Below the pieces are notes generated by a model. It was not told where the DNA came from, made no database searches, and worked only from the letters and a program-made list of their open reading frames with translations. The position numbers and the translations under genes are program-made. A stretch of 64,000 nucleotides of DNA from Fragilariopsis cylindrus CCMP1102 (taxonomy: Eukaryota; Bacillariophyta; Bacillariophyceae; Bacillariales; Bacillariaceae). Where the stretch lies: positions 124,001-188,000 of the forward strand of contig FMBT01000358.1 of the NCBI GenBank assembly GCA_900095095.1. The letters run 5' to 3'. Shown piece after piece: positions 33,773 through 43,800 of this stretch (positions are counted from its first letter, which is position 1; each line of letters starts with the position of its first letter).

Positions 33773-34480
33773 TTAAATTACAATATCCACTCTAGTCCTA
33801 AAAGATAATGGATCATTGCCCGATGGTTGTCCATAGCATGTGAGTAGTATTTCTCCGTCTTCATCTGCAATTACAAACCCTAAGGATCCCTGTTGAATTG
33901 TATTGCTCCTCCATCTGTTGCATGTTGACTTATTTGTTGATTTTACCAATCCATATATCGTTATTGGTGCTGTTAGGAAATCAATTTCAGTATAGTACTG
34001 TGATACGTGTTCCTCTTGAGACATGAGAGATAGTCCGTGAAAGTCTCAATAGGTACTCTGTTTGTCTGTTTGCTTGTTACTGGTTGATGGTTTGATATTC
34101 TCCATCCATAGTTGTGTCCATTACGTCTGTTGGGTGTTGCATCCTCTGGTAGTGTAGTTACATTTCGACTTGTTTCATAGTTGTATGTATGGTTGTCTGC
34201 TATGGTGTGGCAATCATAACAGAATTCTCCATTCCGGTGCCATTTTTTCTATAACTCCTGTATAAAATGTCTGTGTCTTCTGAATAGTATCTTGAATGGC
34301 CATAGTCTTTTTGATTTATTGGCTAATATGGTCCAGTCACCCAGTGGCTTCATCAGTCGCTTTCTTTGTCCTATTTCACCTGTCAATCTTCCCTCTCCTC
34401 TGTATTTTTCCGCATATTTTTTCACCTCTGTATGATTGAGTTCTTTGTCGTCATTGTCTTCATATAATATTCAGTAGTAT
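33773..34480 (-). mobile_element. Degenerate retroelement pol relic (RT C-terminus to RNase H-like)
   Basis: Reading the minus strand from about 34475 down gives an almost continuous translation with at least one in-frame stop: ...LNHTEVKKYAEKYRGEG..., a PLGDWTILANKSKRLWPF segment, WHRNGEFCYDCHTI, TTLPEDATPNRRNG, ETFTDYLSCL, and GSLGFVIADEDGEILLTCYG with GNDPLSFRT. The last part resembles the RNase H-like strand pattern 'G.FGWV.....G......G.A.G..P.SYRAE' found at the end of retroelement polyproteins. The reverse transcriptase core is not present in readable form. It is a relic; no ends can be defined. Confidence 0.55.
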
Positions 34481-34619
34481 TTGCCAGTGTTTCTAGTGAC
34501 TATCCCTCTGTATGGTAGTCCATTCCAGGGTCCCTTTGCTGGATGAGATTATTTTTTCCTTGTCACCCACTTTTCATTGGTGTATAGATCCGGTTGGACT
34601 TCTGTACTGTTACTTTATC

Positions 34620-35024
34620 TACTTCCTCCAGCGAGCGCTCTTTGTCCACGCGAATAAGCGCGATAACATCTTAACGTGCGCAATAACACGTTCAACGGTC
34701 AATCATGATTTTTTTAACGTGCATTTCACGCATTCTAATTTAGTCTATCAGGTTGCCTATTTCAGCTAGGTTAAAACTTTAGGATGTTGATATATGAAAT
34801 CTATGTTGAATAATAGTTTAGATGGAACCTTCAAATTTTGAAAGATATTCTTTATTGATAGAGTTACACACAGTTGAAGGATGTATAGTTTTAAATTAAA
34901 TTTACTAGTATTTGCTAGTTGTTTTTTGGGGCATCATTTAGTTTTTTGAATGATAGCGTGAATTAGCCTACAAAATATTATCGCGCTTAATCGCGTGGAC
35001 AAAGAGCGCTCGCTGGAGGAAGTA
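34620..35024. mobile_element. MITE with about 50-bp terminal inverted repeats
   Basis: The element starts TACTTCCTCCAGCGAGCGCT at 34620 and its end (35024 reading backwards) starts identically. The inverted repeat continues for about 50 bases with two or three mismatches. The 405-bp interior has no coding capacity and is AT-rich. TA occurs at both outermost ends, which could be a TA target-site duplication of the Tc1/mariner type. It is non-autonomous. Confidence 0.9.
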
Positions 35025-36550
35025 TTAACCTATTATTTGATCTGTAATCATCCTCCAAATTCCCATTGTCATGTTGATGTGAGTGGTTTCTTCCTATAAA
35101 TTCTTGATGCACATGAAATGATATTCCTAATGCAAGGTATCGTGCACGTTCAAAAAAGTTCAGTTCAAGCAAACCCACCAAGAAGAGAGAAGAAAGAGAG
35201 AGAGAGAGAGAGAGGAGGGGGTTGAAGGCAAATGCAAATGGCACACCATGTTAGGACATTTTTTGCATGATCATTGGATAGCTATGTATAATCTTTGTCA
35301 ATGGACATTTATCTTGTACTGTACTTTTCTGACAAAAATTGATTTTCACTGTTGAAATTGACAGAAAAGTTGAAAAGTTGTACACACAATTAATTATGGT
35401 ATACCCAAACACGTGGAAACCCCAAGATTTCAGTCAGACACTTTTCCGTGACAAAAATCAGTGACCATGATCAGAATACAAACCATGTGTTACACCATGG
35501 CAAACACCTCCGGAATCCTCACAATTCTTCATAGACAATATACATGCCAACAACAATAAGAACGAAGTATACATATAATATATAGAAGCAGCTATACATA
35601 TCATCACATAGATAGCATTGTATACTGACTGGTATACTTCTAAAAAACGGAGGGATCCCTTTGGCCCTATTCAATCTTCATATTCTCTTGTTTATGCACA
35701 TCCTATGCAGATCAAACCTCAATTTTGTTGTATTCACAATATAATTGAATCTCCACAGAAAAAATTCTGTTTAGGGGATTGACCAGGTGAAAATCTACAA
35801 ATTTTCCCCATTCATTACCTTGTATATAGCACTGCAAGCACTACTATACTATATAGGTATAGCTTGGCTGTATCTATCAGAACATTAGTAATGGACAATG
35901 ATGAAAGCTGTATTTATGTCCACAGTACTTGATTTAGTTGATCTTTTATCATCAAAAAGAAGATCCCATATCTCGTTAAAAACAACCTCCGGAATATTTA
36001 CCCTTTAATTGTGCGTTATTTCATCCTTGTTACAATTCACGCGTGTCAGGCGCTGTTTTCGTTTGTGCTTTTCTTTCTAATTAAATTAGAATTGAAAAAA
36101 ATGTCTTCAAAAAATGCGCAGTAACAAACAGCCTCTGCTGCCCCAAAGTGTACCGCCTCATCGCCTTCCCATCACGACATAGTTTTTTCATATCTCTGTC
36201 TTTGTTGCGGTGAGTCAACTGTCATTGTTTGATATATCCTGTCGTAACTTATTGATCGCCAGGCCTGTATGCTTCTGTTCATCCTGCTTGTGTATCTAGA
36301 ATCGGCACGTCTTTTCGGTTGCCCCAAGCCTGTCTAAAGCATAGAGTCGTCATGTCGTTTCGTTGACAAAGAACTCTAATTTTTCTACATCCGGGGTAAA
36401 CCTACCGCGCGAAATCATGTAATTGTCGTAGAAAAGGCACGACTAACGCTAACGAAACAAACATGTTATCATTTATTTTTTTCTCCTCTCTCTTTCCTTT
36501 AACAGATCAAACAATACTTGTGGATCTCTGCTTGTCCAACCCAAACTACA
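35025..36550. other. Intergenic DNA upstream of the p300/CBP gene
   Basis: About 1.5 kb of AT-rich DNA with no gene. It includes a GA tract (35182-35216) and, near the end, a pyrimidine-rich stretch ending in AACAG at 36501-36505. That could be the 3' splice site of an intron in the p300 5' leader, since the ATG lies 46 bases downstream. Confidence 0.5.
35182..35216. repeat. GA microsatellite
   Basis: Interrupted GAGA tract just outside the MITE at 34620-35024. An antisense open stretch across it is simple-repeat translation. Confidence 0.85.
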
Positions 36551-39500
36551 ATGATGGGATCTTTTGATGGAACGGCACCTGCGCAGCAGCAACAAGGTGT
36601 GGCACAGGCGCCTATTCCCCGTCCTCCAATTCCTCCAGGAGGGGCCACCAAGCTGCACCTTCACCGGGAATGCATCAACAAATGAATCCTTCTTATCCTG
36701 GTATGCACCGCAACGCTTCTGGCGGCGGCATGCCAGGTGGTGGTCAACCATATCAAATGCCTCCGCAGTCACCGAGTTCTAGACACAATAGTTTTACAAT
36801 GCCAGGAGGACCTGGTGGTCCACACCAAGGAGGTCCGCCGCAAGGGGGTTATTCCTCTCATCCACCATTACACTCACCTGCACAACCTATGCATCCCAAC
36901 ATGCCACAACAGATGCACAGAAACTCTTCTTCGAGTATGGGGATGCCACCCATGTCGCAGCAACCACCTGATGGTCGAATGATGTCATCATCGTCGGGAA
37001 GAAACCAACAATATATAACATGGGGAATAATATGGGTGGAAATGGAGGAGGTAGTGGCGGAGGTGGTGGTCCAAATTCAATGAACAATTCTATGGGTAGT
37101 CATTCCATGAGCAATTCGATGGGGAACTCGATGAATGGAATGGGGAATACAATGAACAACAACAACAATTCTATGAACGGTACGAACACCATGAACTCGT
37201 CGATGAATAACTCTATGAGTAATAATACTATGAATGCTCCTATGGGAGGCAACTCGATGAATAACATGGGTGGAAACTCGACGAACGGACCAACTAACAA
37301 TGGTGTGAGTTCTTCTCGAGGCAATAATGTGATGAATCCAAGCGGTCGCAATAGCGTTAGCAACAGCGCTAGTGGTAGTGTTAATGGCAGCGCTAGTGGT
37401 AATGGTAGTGGTAGTGGTAGTGGTACTTCTGGATTGAATGGAAACTGGCAAACAGATAGAGATACACCCCATAGACGAGAAATGATTCAGCACATGTAAG
37501 TGATTTATAATAATTCTAAAATGTCTGTCTTCCGCTCCGTGTGTTTGTGCAATTCGAATTTTTCTAAATCATAATCTTTATTATCTGTTCCTCACTCGAT
37601 TGCTTCGTTTTTCTTGGAAAAAAAAATAGCGTAAAAATGCTAAAAAAAGATAAGACTGGTTCCCCGGAATGGCTTAGCAAGCTGCCACAAATGGCTAAGC
37701 AGCTAGAGGTATCTCTTTATCGAAACGCACGATCTTTTGACGCATATGTCGACATGAATACACTGAAACAGCGCTTACAGCAGATTGCAGTACAGGTATC
37801 TCAGAAAGCACGAGGTCAAGACCATGGACGGCGTGATCGGCACAGAGATTCACAACAAAATTCTAATGGAATACGTCAAGACGGGAGTTCTTCATCATAC
37901 ACAGGCAACAACCCGTCGAATCGGACCGATAGGAACAGCACAATAAATAATAACAACCCCTCTAGTGGCATGTCGAATGTATCTACATTGCCAATATCTT
38001 CAGGAGGATATCAACAACGATCGATGAGCAACACCGCCTCATCAAATGCTGGCGTACAACCTTCGGGGACTGGTATGTCGGTCAGTGGAGGTGGAGGTGG
38101 AAGTGGAGGTGGCTCTGGTAGGAACAATGATCCCGAATGGAAAGTACGTATACGTCATAAACAGCAACGCCTCTTGTTACTGCACCACTCTGCAAAGTGC
38201 CCACACGAAGATGGGCGCTGTCCTGTCACACCGCATTGCGCCGATATGAAACGACTGTGGAGACACATGGAAGGGTGCAAAGACAATCAATGTCGTGTGC
38301 CGCACTGCTTTTCGTCTCGTGCCATTTTGAGTCACTACCGGAAATGTAAAGATGCGGCTTGTCCTGCATGTGGACCCGTTCGCGAGACTGTTAGGAAGTC
38401 TCAAAGTAATAGGGGCTCGGCCGGCAGCGGAAGCAGTCGTCCATCTTCTTCTGGAGGAGGCATGCCGAGTGCTTCTAATGGAGCTCCATCACGACAGATA
38501 AGGCAGAATGACGTAGGTGCTCGTCCTAGTAACTCTTTTCCTTCGCAGAGTATGGGTGGCCAGCAAAACTTCTCACAGACGCAACAACAGCAGCAGCAGC
38601 AATCAAGTATGCCACCCCCTTCAACAAATGGTGCTAACTCGAATTCTGGAATGTTATACCCACCTGCTCCTCTATTAGATACTACAAAATCAACGCAGTC
38701 GTCTTACCGTCCTGGAGGTGGTTCGGCTAATGGTCTGACGGGATCTGATTTTACGTCACCTGCACTATCCCCTACAGGTGGAAGTCAAAATCCCAACAAC
38801 ACCTCATTACCATCGTCATCATCTAGAAGGAACGACTCCGAATGGCAAAAGGTTCGTCACAAACAGCAACGACTTTTGTTGCTGAGGCACGCCTCTCGTT
38901 GTCAGCATAAGGGAACGAAATGCCCTGTTACCCCTCATTGTGCAAGTATGAAAAAACTTTGGGAACACATTGCTCACTGTAAGGATCAACATTGTAGTGT
39001 TGCGCATTGTATGAGCAGTCGATACGTCCTTAGTCACTATAGAAGATGCAAGGACCCACGCTGTCCAGCATGTGGGCCTGTCCGCGAAACTATTCGAAAA
39101 AGTCACGAGCGAGAGCAACAGCAAGGCAATCGCCAGCCAACGTCATCTAGTTCGACTCCCTTTGATACCGAAGTACCCGGACCAAGTAGCTCTCCTGATG
39201 CTTTGCCAGCCACGAAACGTCCCAGAATAGATCCAAATGCTAGTAATATGCCCCCACCAAATCCTACAGACGGACAACCTAATCAACCGCTTTCTGCCCC
39301 CTCTGATGTTATAGCACCACCGACAAATTCCAACGAAAAGGTTTCGAAACCACCTTCCCCTACACCTTCTTCTTCAGCGAATAAAGGCTCCGAAGATCGA
39401 TCGTTGCTGGATAGTTTCACTCTTGATCAGATTGCATTGCATCTTGCATCTTTGAATCGAGCGGCCGACCTACCCCCCGCGAAACTAAAACAAAAATGCC

Positions 39501-42306
39501 TAGAAGTCCTGAAGGGGTTGCAAGCTCACCAACATGGATGGGTATTTAACGTACCAGTTGATCCAGTAGAACTAGGTTTACCTGACTATTTTGAACTTAT
39601 CAAAAAGCCGATGGATCTTGGAAGTGTCCAAAAAAAACTTGAAAAAGGCGAATATCACGCCATCAAGGATTTCCAATCAGACGTGAATTTAAGCTTTGAG
39701 AACGCCATGACATACAACGAACAAGGTTCAGTGGTTTACGACATGGCCAAGGAACTGAAGACTAAGTTTGAGGGCGATTTCAAGAAATTAGAACAACAGC
39801 TGGAATCTGAAGATCGCGAGAGACGAGAAAATGATAGAGCTTGTGTCCTTTGCGGATGCGAGAAACGTCTATTCGAACCCCCAGTATTCTTCTGCAACGG
39901 TATAAATTGCGCGAGTAAACGAATTCGACGTAATAGTCACTTTTACATCGGCGGAAACAACCAATATTTTTGGTGTAACCAGTGCTACGGTGAGCTTGAG
40001 GAGAAATCACCAATCGAGTTGATCGACCTGACTGTTAAAAAGACTGATTTGAAGAAGAAAAAGAATGACGAAATTGTCGAAGAGAGTTGGGTGCAGTGCG
40101 ATATTTGCGAAAGATGGATTCATCAAATTTGCGGGCTTTTCAACACAAGACAGAACAAAGAGCATCACAGCGAATATTGCTGCCCTTTATGTCTGTTAGA
40201 AAAACGTAAAAAGAACCCTGTAACACCGCCACCGCGACCGGCGGGGGCAACAGAATTACCAAGGACGAAATTATCTGAATTTATAGAGAATCACGTTAGG
40301 AAAAAAATAGAAAAGAGACGACGTAATGTGGCGGAAGAAAAGTGTCGTATTGAGGTAAGTAGCTATTCCAGAGGTGTATGTCGCCGACGTTTAAAAATTA
40401 TCTTCTAACGCATTGGTTTTTTTGTCTTCAGAATATTTCAATGGATGATGCGCTGAAAGACGCTCGGGAAGGAGGTAATGTGATCATACGTCAGGTCACG
40501 TCAATGGATAGGAAATTGGAAGTGCGGGAAGGAATAAAGAATAGATACGCTCATAAGAATTATCCTGATGAGTTTTCGTTTCGATGTAAATGTCTTCTAG
40601 TATTCCAGGAAATTGATGGTGTTGATGTGGTTCTGTTTGCTCTTTACTTATACGAGCACGGCGAGGATAGCCCACGTCCAAATACCCGTTCTATATATAT
40701 ATCTTATCTCGACAGTGTGCATTATATGAGGCCTCGAAAACTTCGAACCTTTGTTTACCATGAAATTCTGATTTCTTACTGTGATTATGCTCGACAGAGG
40801 GGGTTTGCAACAGTTCATATCTGGGCATGCCCACCGTTAAAGGGTGATGACTACATTTTCTATGCAAAGCCTGAAGATCAGAAGACTCCGAGGGATTCAA
40901 GGTTGAGACAATGGTACATTGATATGCTTGTTGAATGCCAGAATCGTGGCATAGTCGGAAGACTGACCAATATGTATGATTTGTACTTTGCGAACGCATC
41001 TATCGATGCTACGGCTGTGCCTTACCACGAAGGCGATTACTTCCCTGGAGAAGCCGAGAATATCATCAAGATGCTTGATGACGAGGGAGGAAAAAAGAAT
41101 GGAAGCAGTGGGAAGAAGAAGAAACAGAAGAACCAAAGCAAGTCAAAGAACCGAGGCGGGACTCGATCGACAGGAGTTGACGAGGAAGCATTACTTGCAA
41201 GTGGCATGATGGATGGAGTGAAGAATTATGAAGAGTTGGATCGAGATCAAGTAATGGTCAAGTTAGGCGAAGCTATTCAACCGATGAAGGAGAGTTTTCT
41301 TGTTGCTTTTCTGACTTGGTCTGGTATCAAGGAAGAAGACTTAGAGGTGCCTGAAGCTATAGCGAAGTATCGAGAAGAGCACCCCGAAAATGTTGTACCT
41401 TTACCATCGGTTAATAAGCGTAATGCCGACGGTCAAACGAAAGATGAAGTTGTACCGCTGGACGCAGATGGACACCCACTAAAAGTCCTAGACGATGACG
41501 CGGAAGATCTTGACTGCGAGTTCTTAAATAATCGCCAAGCTTTCCTTAACTTATGTCGTGGAAACCACTATCAATTTGACGAGTTACGTCGTGCTAAACA
41601 CACATCAATGATGGTATTGTGGCATCTTCAGAACCGTGACGCTCCTAAATATGTACAGCAGTGTGTTTCTTGTAGCCGCGAAATTCTTAGTGGAAAGCGC
41701 TATCATTGTAATTCCTGTCCAGACTATGATCTTTGCGAGACATGTTACAAAGACCCGAAGACCAATCGTGGCACGTGTACACACAAGCTTCAAGAAATTA
41801 AGGTTGAATCCGAAGGGCAATCTGATTCAAGTGGATGACAGAGACCAGAGAAAGCAGCGTCAACGCAACTTGATGCTGCACATCCAATTAATCGAACATG
41901 CTTCAAGATGCACGTCGTCAACTTGTCAATCAAAGAACTGTGCGAAGATGAAAGAGTATCTACAGCACGCACGCACTTGCAAGGTAAGAGAATCGTAATT
42001 CCATGGTTCTTCTTCCATGTATATATGGTTCAATTTTTTTTACAATATGTCGCTCACTATATTTTTCCTATTTTGAAACCACAGACAAAAGTTGTAGGTG
42101 GATGCAGAATATGCAAACGAATTTGGACCCTTCTTCGGATCCATGCGCAGAAATGTAAGGAACCGGTTTGTCCTATCCCGCAATGTATGATTATTAGAGA
42201 AAAGATGCGTGAACTACAGAAGCAACAGCAAGCTATGGATGATCGACGTCGTCAAGAAATGAATCGACATTACGGCCGAATGAGCATGACCAGCGGATCA
42301 GGTTAA
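36551..42306 (+). CDS. p300/CBP-type histone acetyltransferase with two TAZ1-like fingers, frameshifts
   Basis: A nuclear KAT3 acetyltransferase and transcriptional co-activator. Exons: 36551-37495, 37630-40354, 40432-41983, 42085-42306. Domain order: Gly/Asn/Ser/Met-rich head; a KIX-like helix set split by intron 1 ([15 protein letters not shown]...[18 protein letters not shown]); TAZ1-like finger A (about 38150-38400); TAZ1-like finger B (about 38840-39110); bromodomain ([18 protein letters not shown]... with AMTYNE); a RING/PHD region ([11 protein letters not shown]...[13 protein letters not shown]...CCPLC); KAT11 catalytic domain ([51 protein letters not shown]); ZZ finger ([19 protein letters not shown]); and TAZ2 ([18 protein letters not shown]...CPIPQC). 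Single missing bases break the frame in the G4 run near 36640 and near 37010-37018. A further shift near 41800-41838 needs one base removed or two added. About 1814 residues after correction. Confidence 0.92.
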
Positions 42307-42463
42307 TATTTGATCTGATTTGTTCGTTGCTACTACGAAACGTGGTTTACTTTGATTCTACTAATTGGATCACTGTTACAAAATCAAAACAATTTTTGTA
42401 TCTTTATTTTAAAAATAGTTATATTACATATTTTCCCGATCTCGGTCGGAATACATTTAGATA

Positions 42464-42982
42464 TCAGTAAAGGTCCATATGCGCATCCTCGATAACAATT
42501 CCATCCCACACCCAATCACTCTTATGTTCTTGAACATTTTCTATTTTCTTTGGAGTCGGACCCTTTCCGTTTGTACTGCTGGCGGCCTTTTCCTTTTCAT
42601 TCGCCAACGCTAGAAGTGAACTGAACTCCGAAGCTGCGAAATTATTTTGTTCTTCGTCTTGTTTATGCTTAATTGTTTCATTCTCTTCATCCTCTGCATT
42701 GTTCATGAAAAATGGGTCTATATATAACGGCGACGAGAGCAACATAAAAATGAAGAAAATTAGGGAAAAAGGAAAATGAATTGTATTATATAATATAAAA
42801 TATAAGTGTCGTGCACAAAAGCTATACAACAATAAGCAATTTTTTTTTCACGTATTACCTCCACCCATTGCTTCGATCTCTTCACGTTGACTTTCATACT
42901 GCCCCCCTTCTACAAACGAATGCCCTACACCATCACCACTCCTCCGTGTAGATCGAATCAGAGTCGACGGGACTGAACGCAT
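42464..42982 (-). CDS. Small acidic protein of unknown function, two exons
   Basis: Exons 42859-42982 and 42464-42717 join in phase across a GT-AG intron to 125 residues. The N-terminal 45 residues are rich in charge and look constrained (RSTRRSGDGVGHSFVEGG, then EIEAMGGDPFFM, with the intron inside the GGD codon). The middle is acidic (AEDEENETIKHKQDEEQNN) and the end reads SDWVWDGIVIEDAHMDLY. I do not recognise the family. There is no signal peptide or membrane segment. The start ATG (MRSVPSTLIRS) is the only one in frame after an upstream stop. Splice phase and the conserved-looking ends support a real gene. Confidence 0.5.
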
Positions 42983-43800
42983 TTGTTGGCTGTTTTTTGC
43001 GACATAGAATGCATCGCAATAATTTGCTAAGAGGAGTACGTGGGTCAATTGAAAGAATTCTCATTGTGCAAGATCAATTATTCGTGAGTTTCAAAATGTT
43101 TGATTGTGTCACAATCAACTTTATATTTTATGAAGATGGGATTGGAATTGGATGGACGAAAGTACTGTAGTATACTACTGTAGTAAAAGAATATCTAACT
43201 TCTCCGTTTATGGTAAATTACACGCGCTATAAAGAATTTCAAGAATAATAGTGGAGATGAGTCAAACCAAAATTATACGAATTTTGAATGGCACAAAGAT
43301 AATGTGTGAATGCAGGTTTCCTTTCGCTTTGGGGAGAAGAGGAAGAGGGGACGTTCTTCCCCAATTTAAATGACCTCAGTTCCGATTTGGATTATTCACC
43401 GCGTGCAATGCGCCTCTCATTACTTCGTATTCTTCTTCCTCCGTGCACCCCTAACTTCAAACGCTCTATCGCCTGGAATTATTCGACGATAGAGGGCTTA
43501 CACCCATGAAACATTCGTAAAATCTTGGCTTATTTTTATTTTTTTCGTACATTTCGCATTTTGTAGATAGATTTTAAGGGTTTAACGTCTTTTTACAAGC
43601 TGTAAATTTTCAAACCATAGCACGCCTGAAGTTAGGGGTGCACGGAGGAAGTATCATACTGTCGTCGTAATCACAATGCACAATGACATCCTCATGAGTG
43701 TTCTTGTATTTGTTCCGAAATCGACTGTTTACTCTTTATATATGAGTTACTGTATAAGTGATGAAAATTATACCCTATTAACTGATTAACTGCTCTTTAC
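42983..43800. other. Intergenic DNA holding a MITE
   Basis: Non-coding spacer between divergent genes: the small acidic protein on minus and the helicase on plus. It contains the 221-bp MITE at 43433-43653. The open stretch at 43306-43509 runs into that element and is not a gene. Confidence 0.5.
43433..43653. mobile_element. MITE with 25-bp perfect inverted repeats
   Basis: Positions 43435-43459 and 43627-43651 are perfect inverted copies of a 25-base sequence starting CTTCCTCCGTGCACCCC. The interior is about 170 bp, AT-rich and non-coding. The outer end TACTTCCTCC (right side) matches the outer end of the MITE at 34620-35024, so both probably used the same transposase. Confidence 0.85.

Noticed and set aside
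34987-35244. Minus-strand 85-codon frame with LLSLSLSLSS
   Set aside because: It is translation of the GA microsatellite and the MITE end.
37077-37493. Antisense open frames of 87-138 codons opposite the p300 head
   Set aside because: They are mirror translations of the Met/Asn/Gly repeats on the plus strand and have His/Ile/Thr or Leu/Pro-rich composition with no protein-like motif.
43306-43509. Short plus-strand gene before the helicase
   Set aside because: Its last half lies inside the MITE inverted repeat, and it has no splice or homology support.
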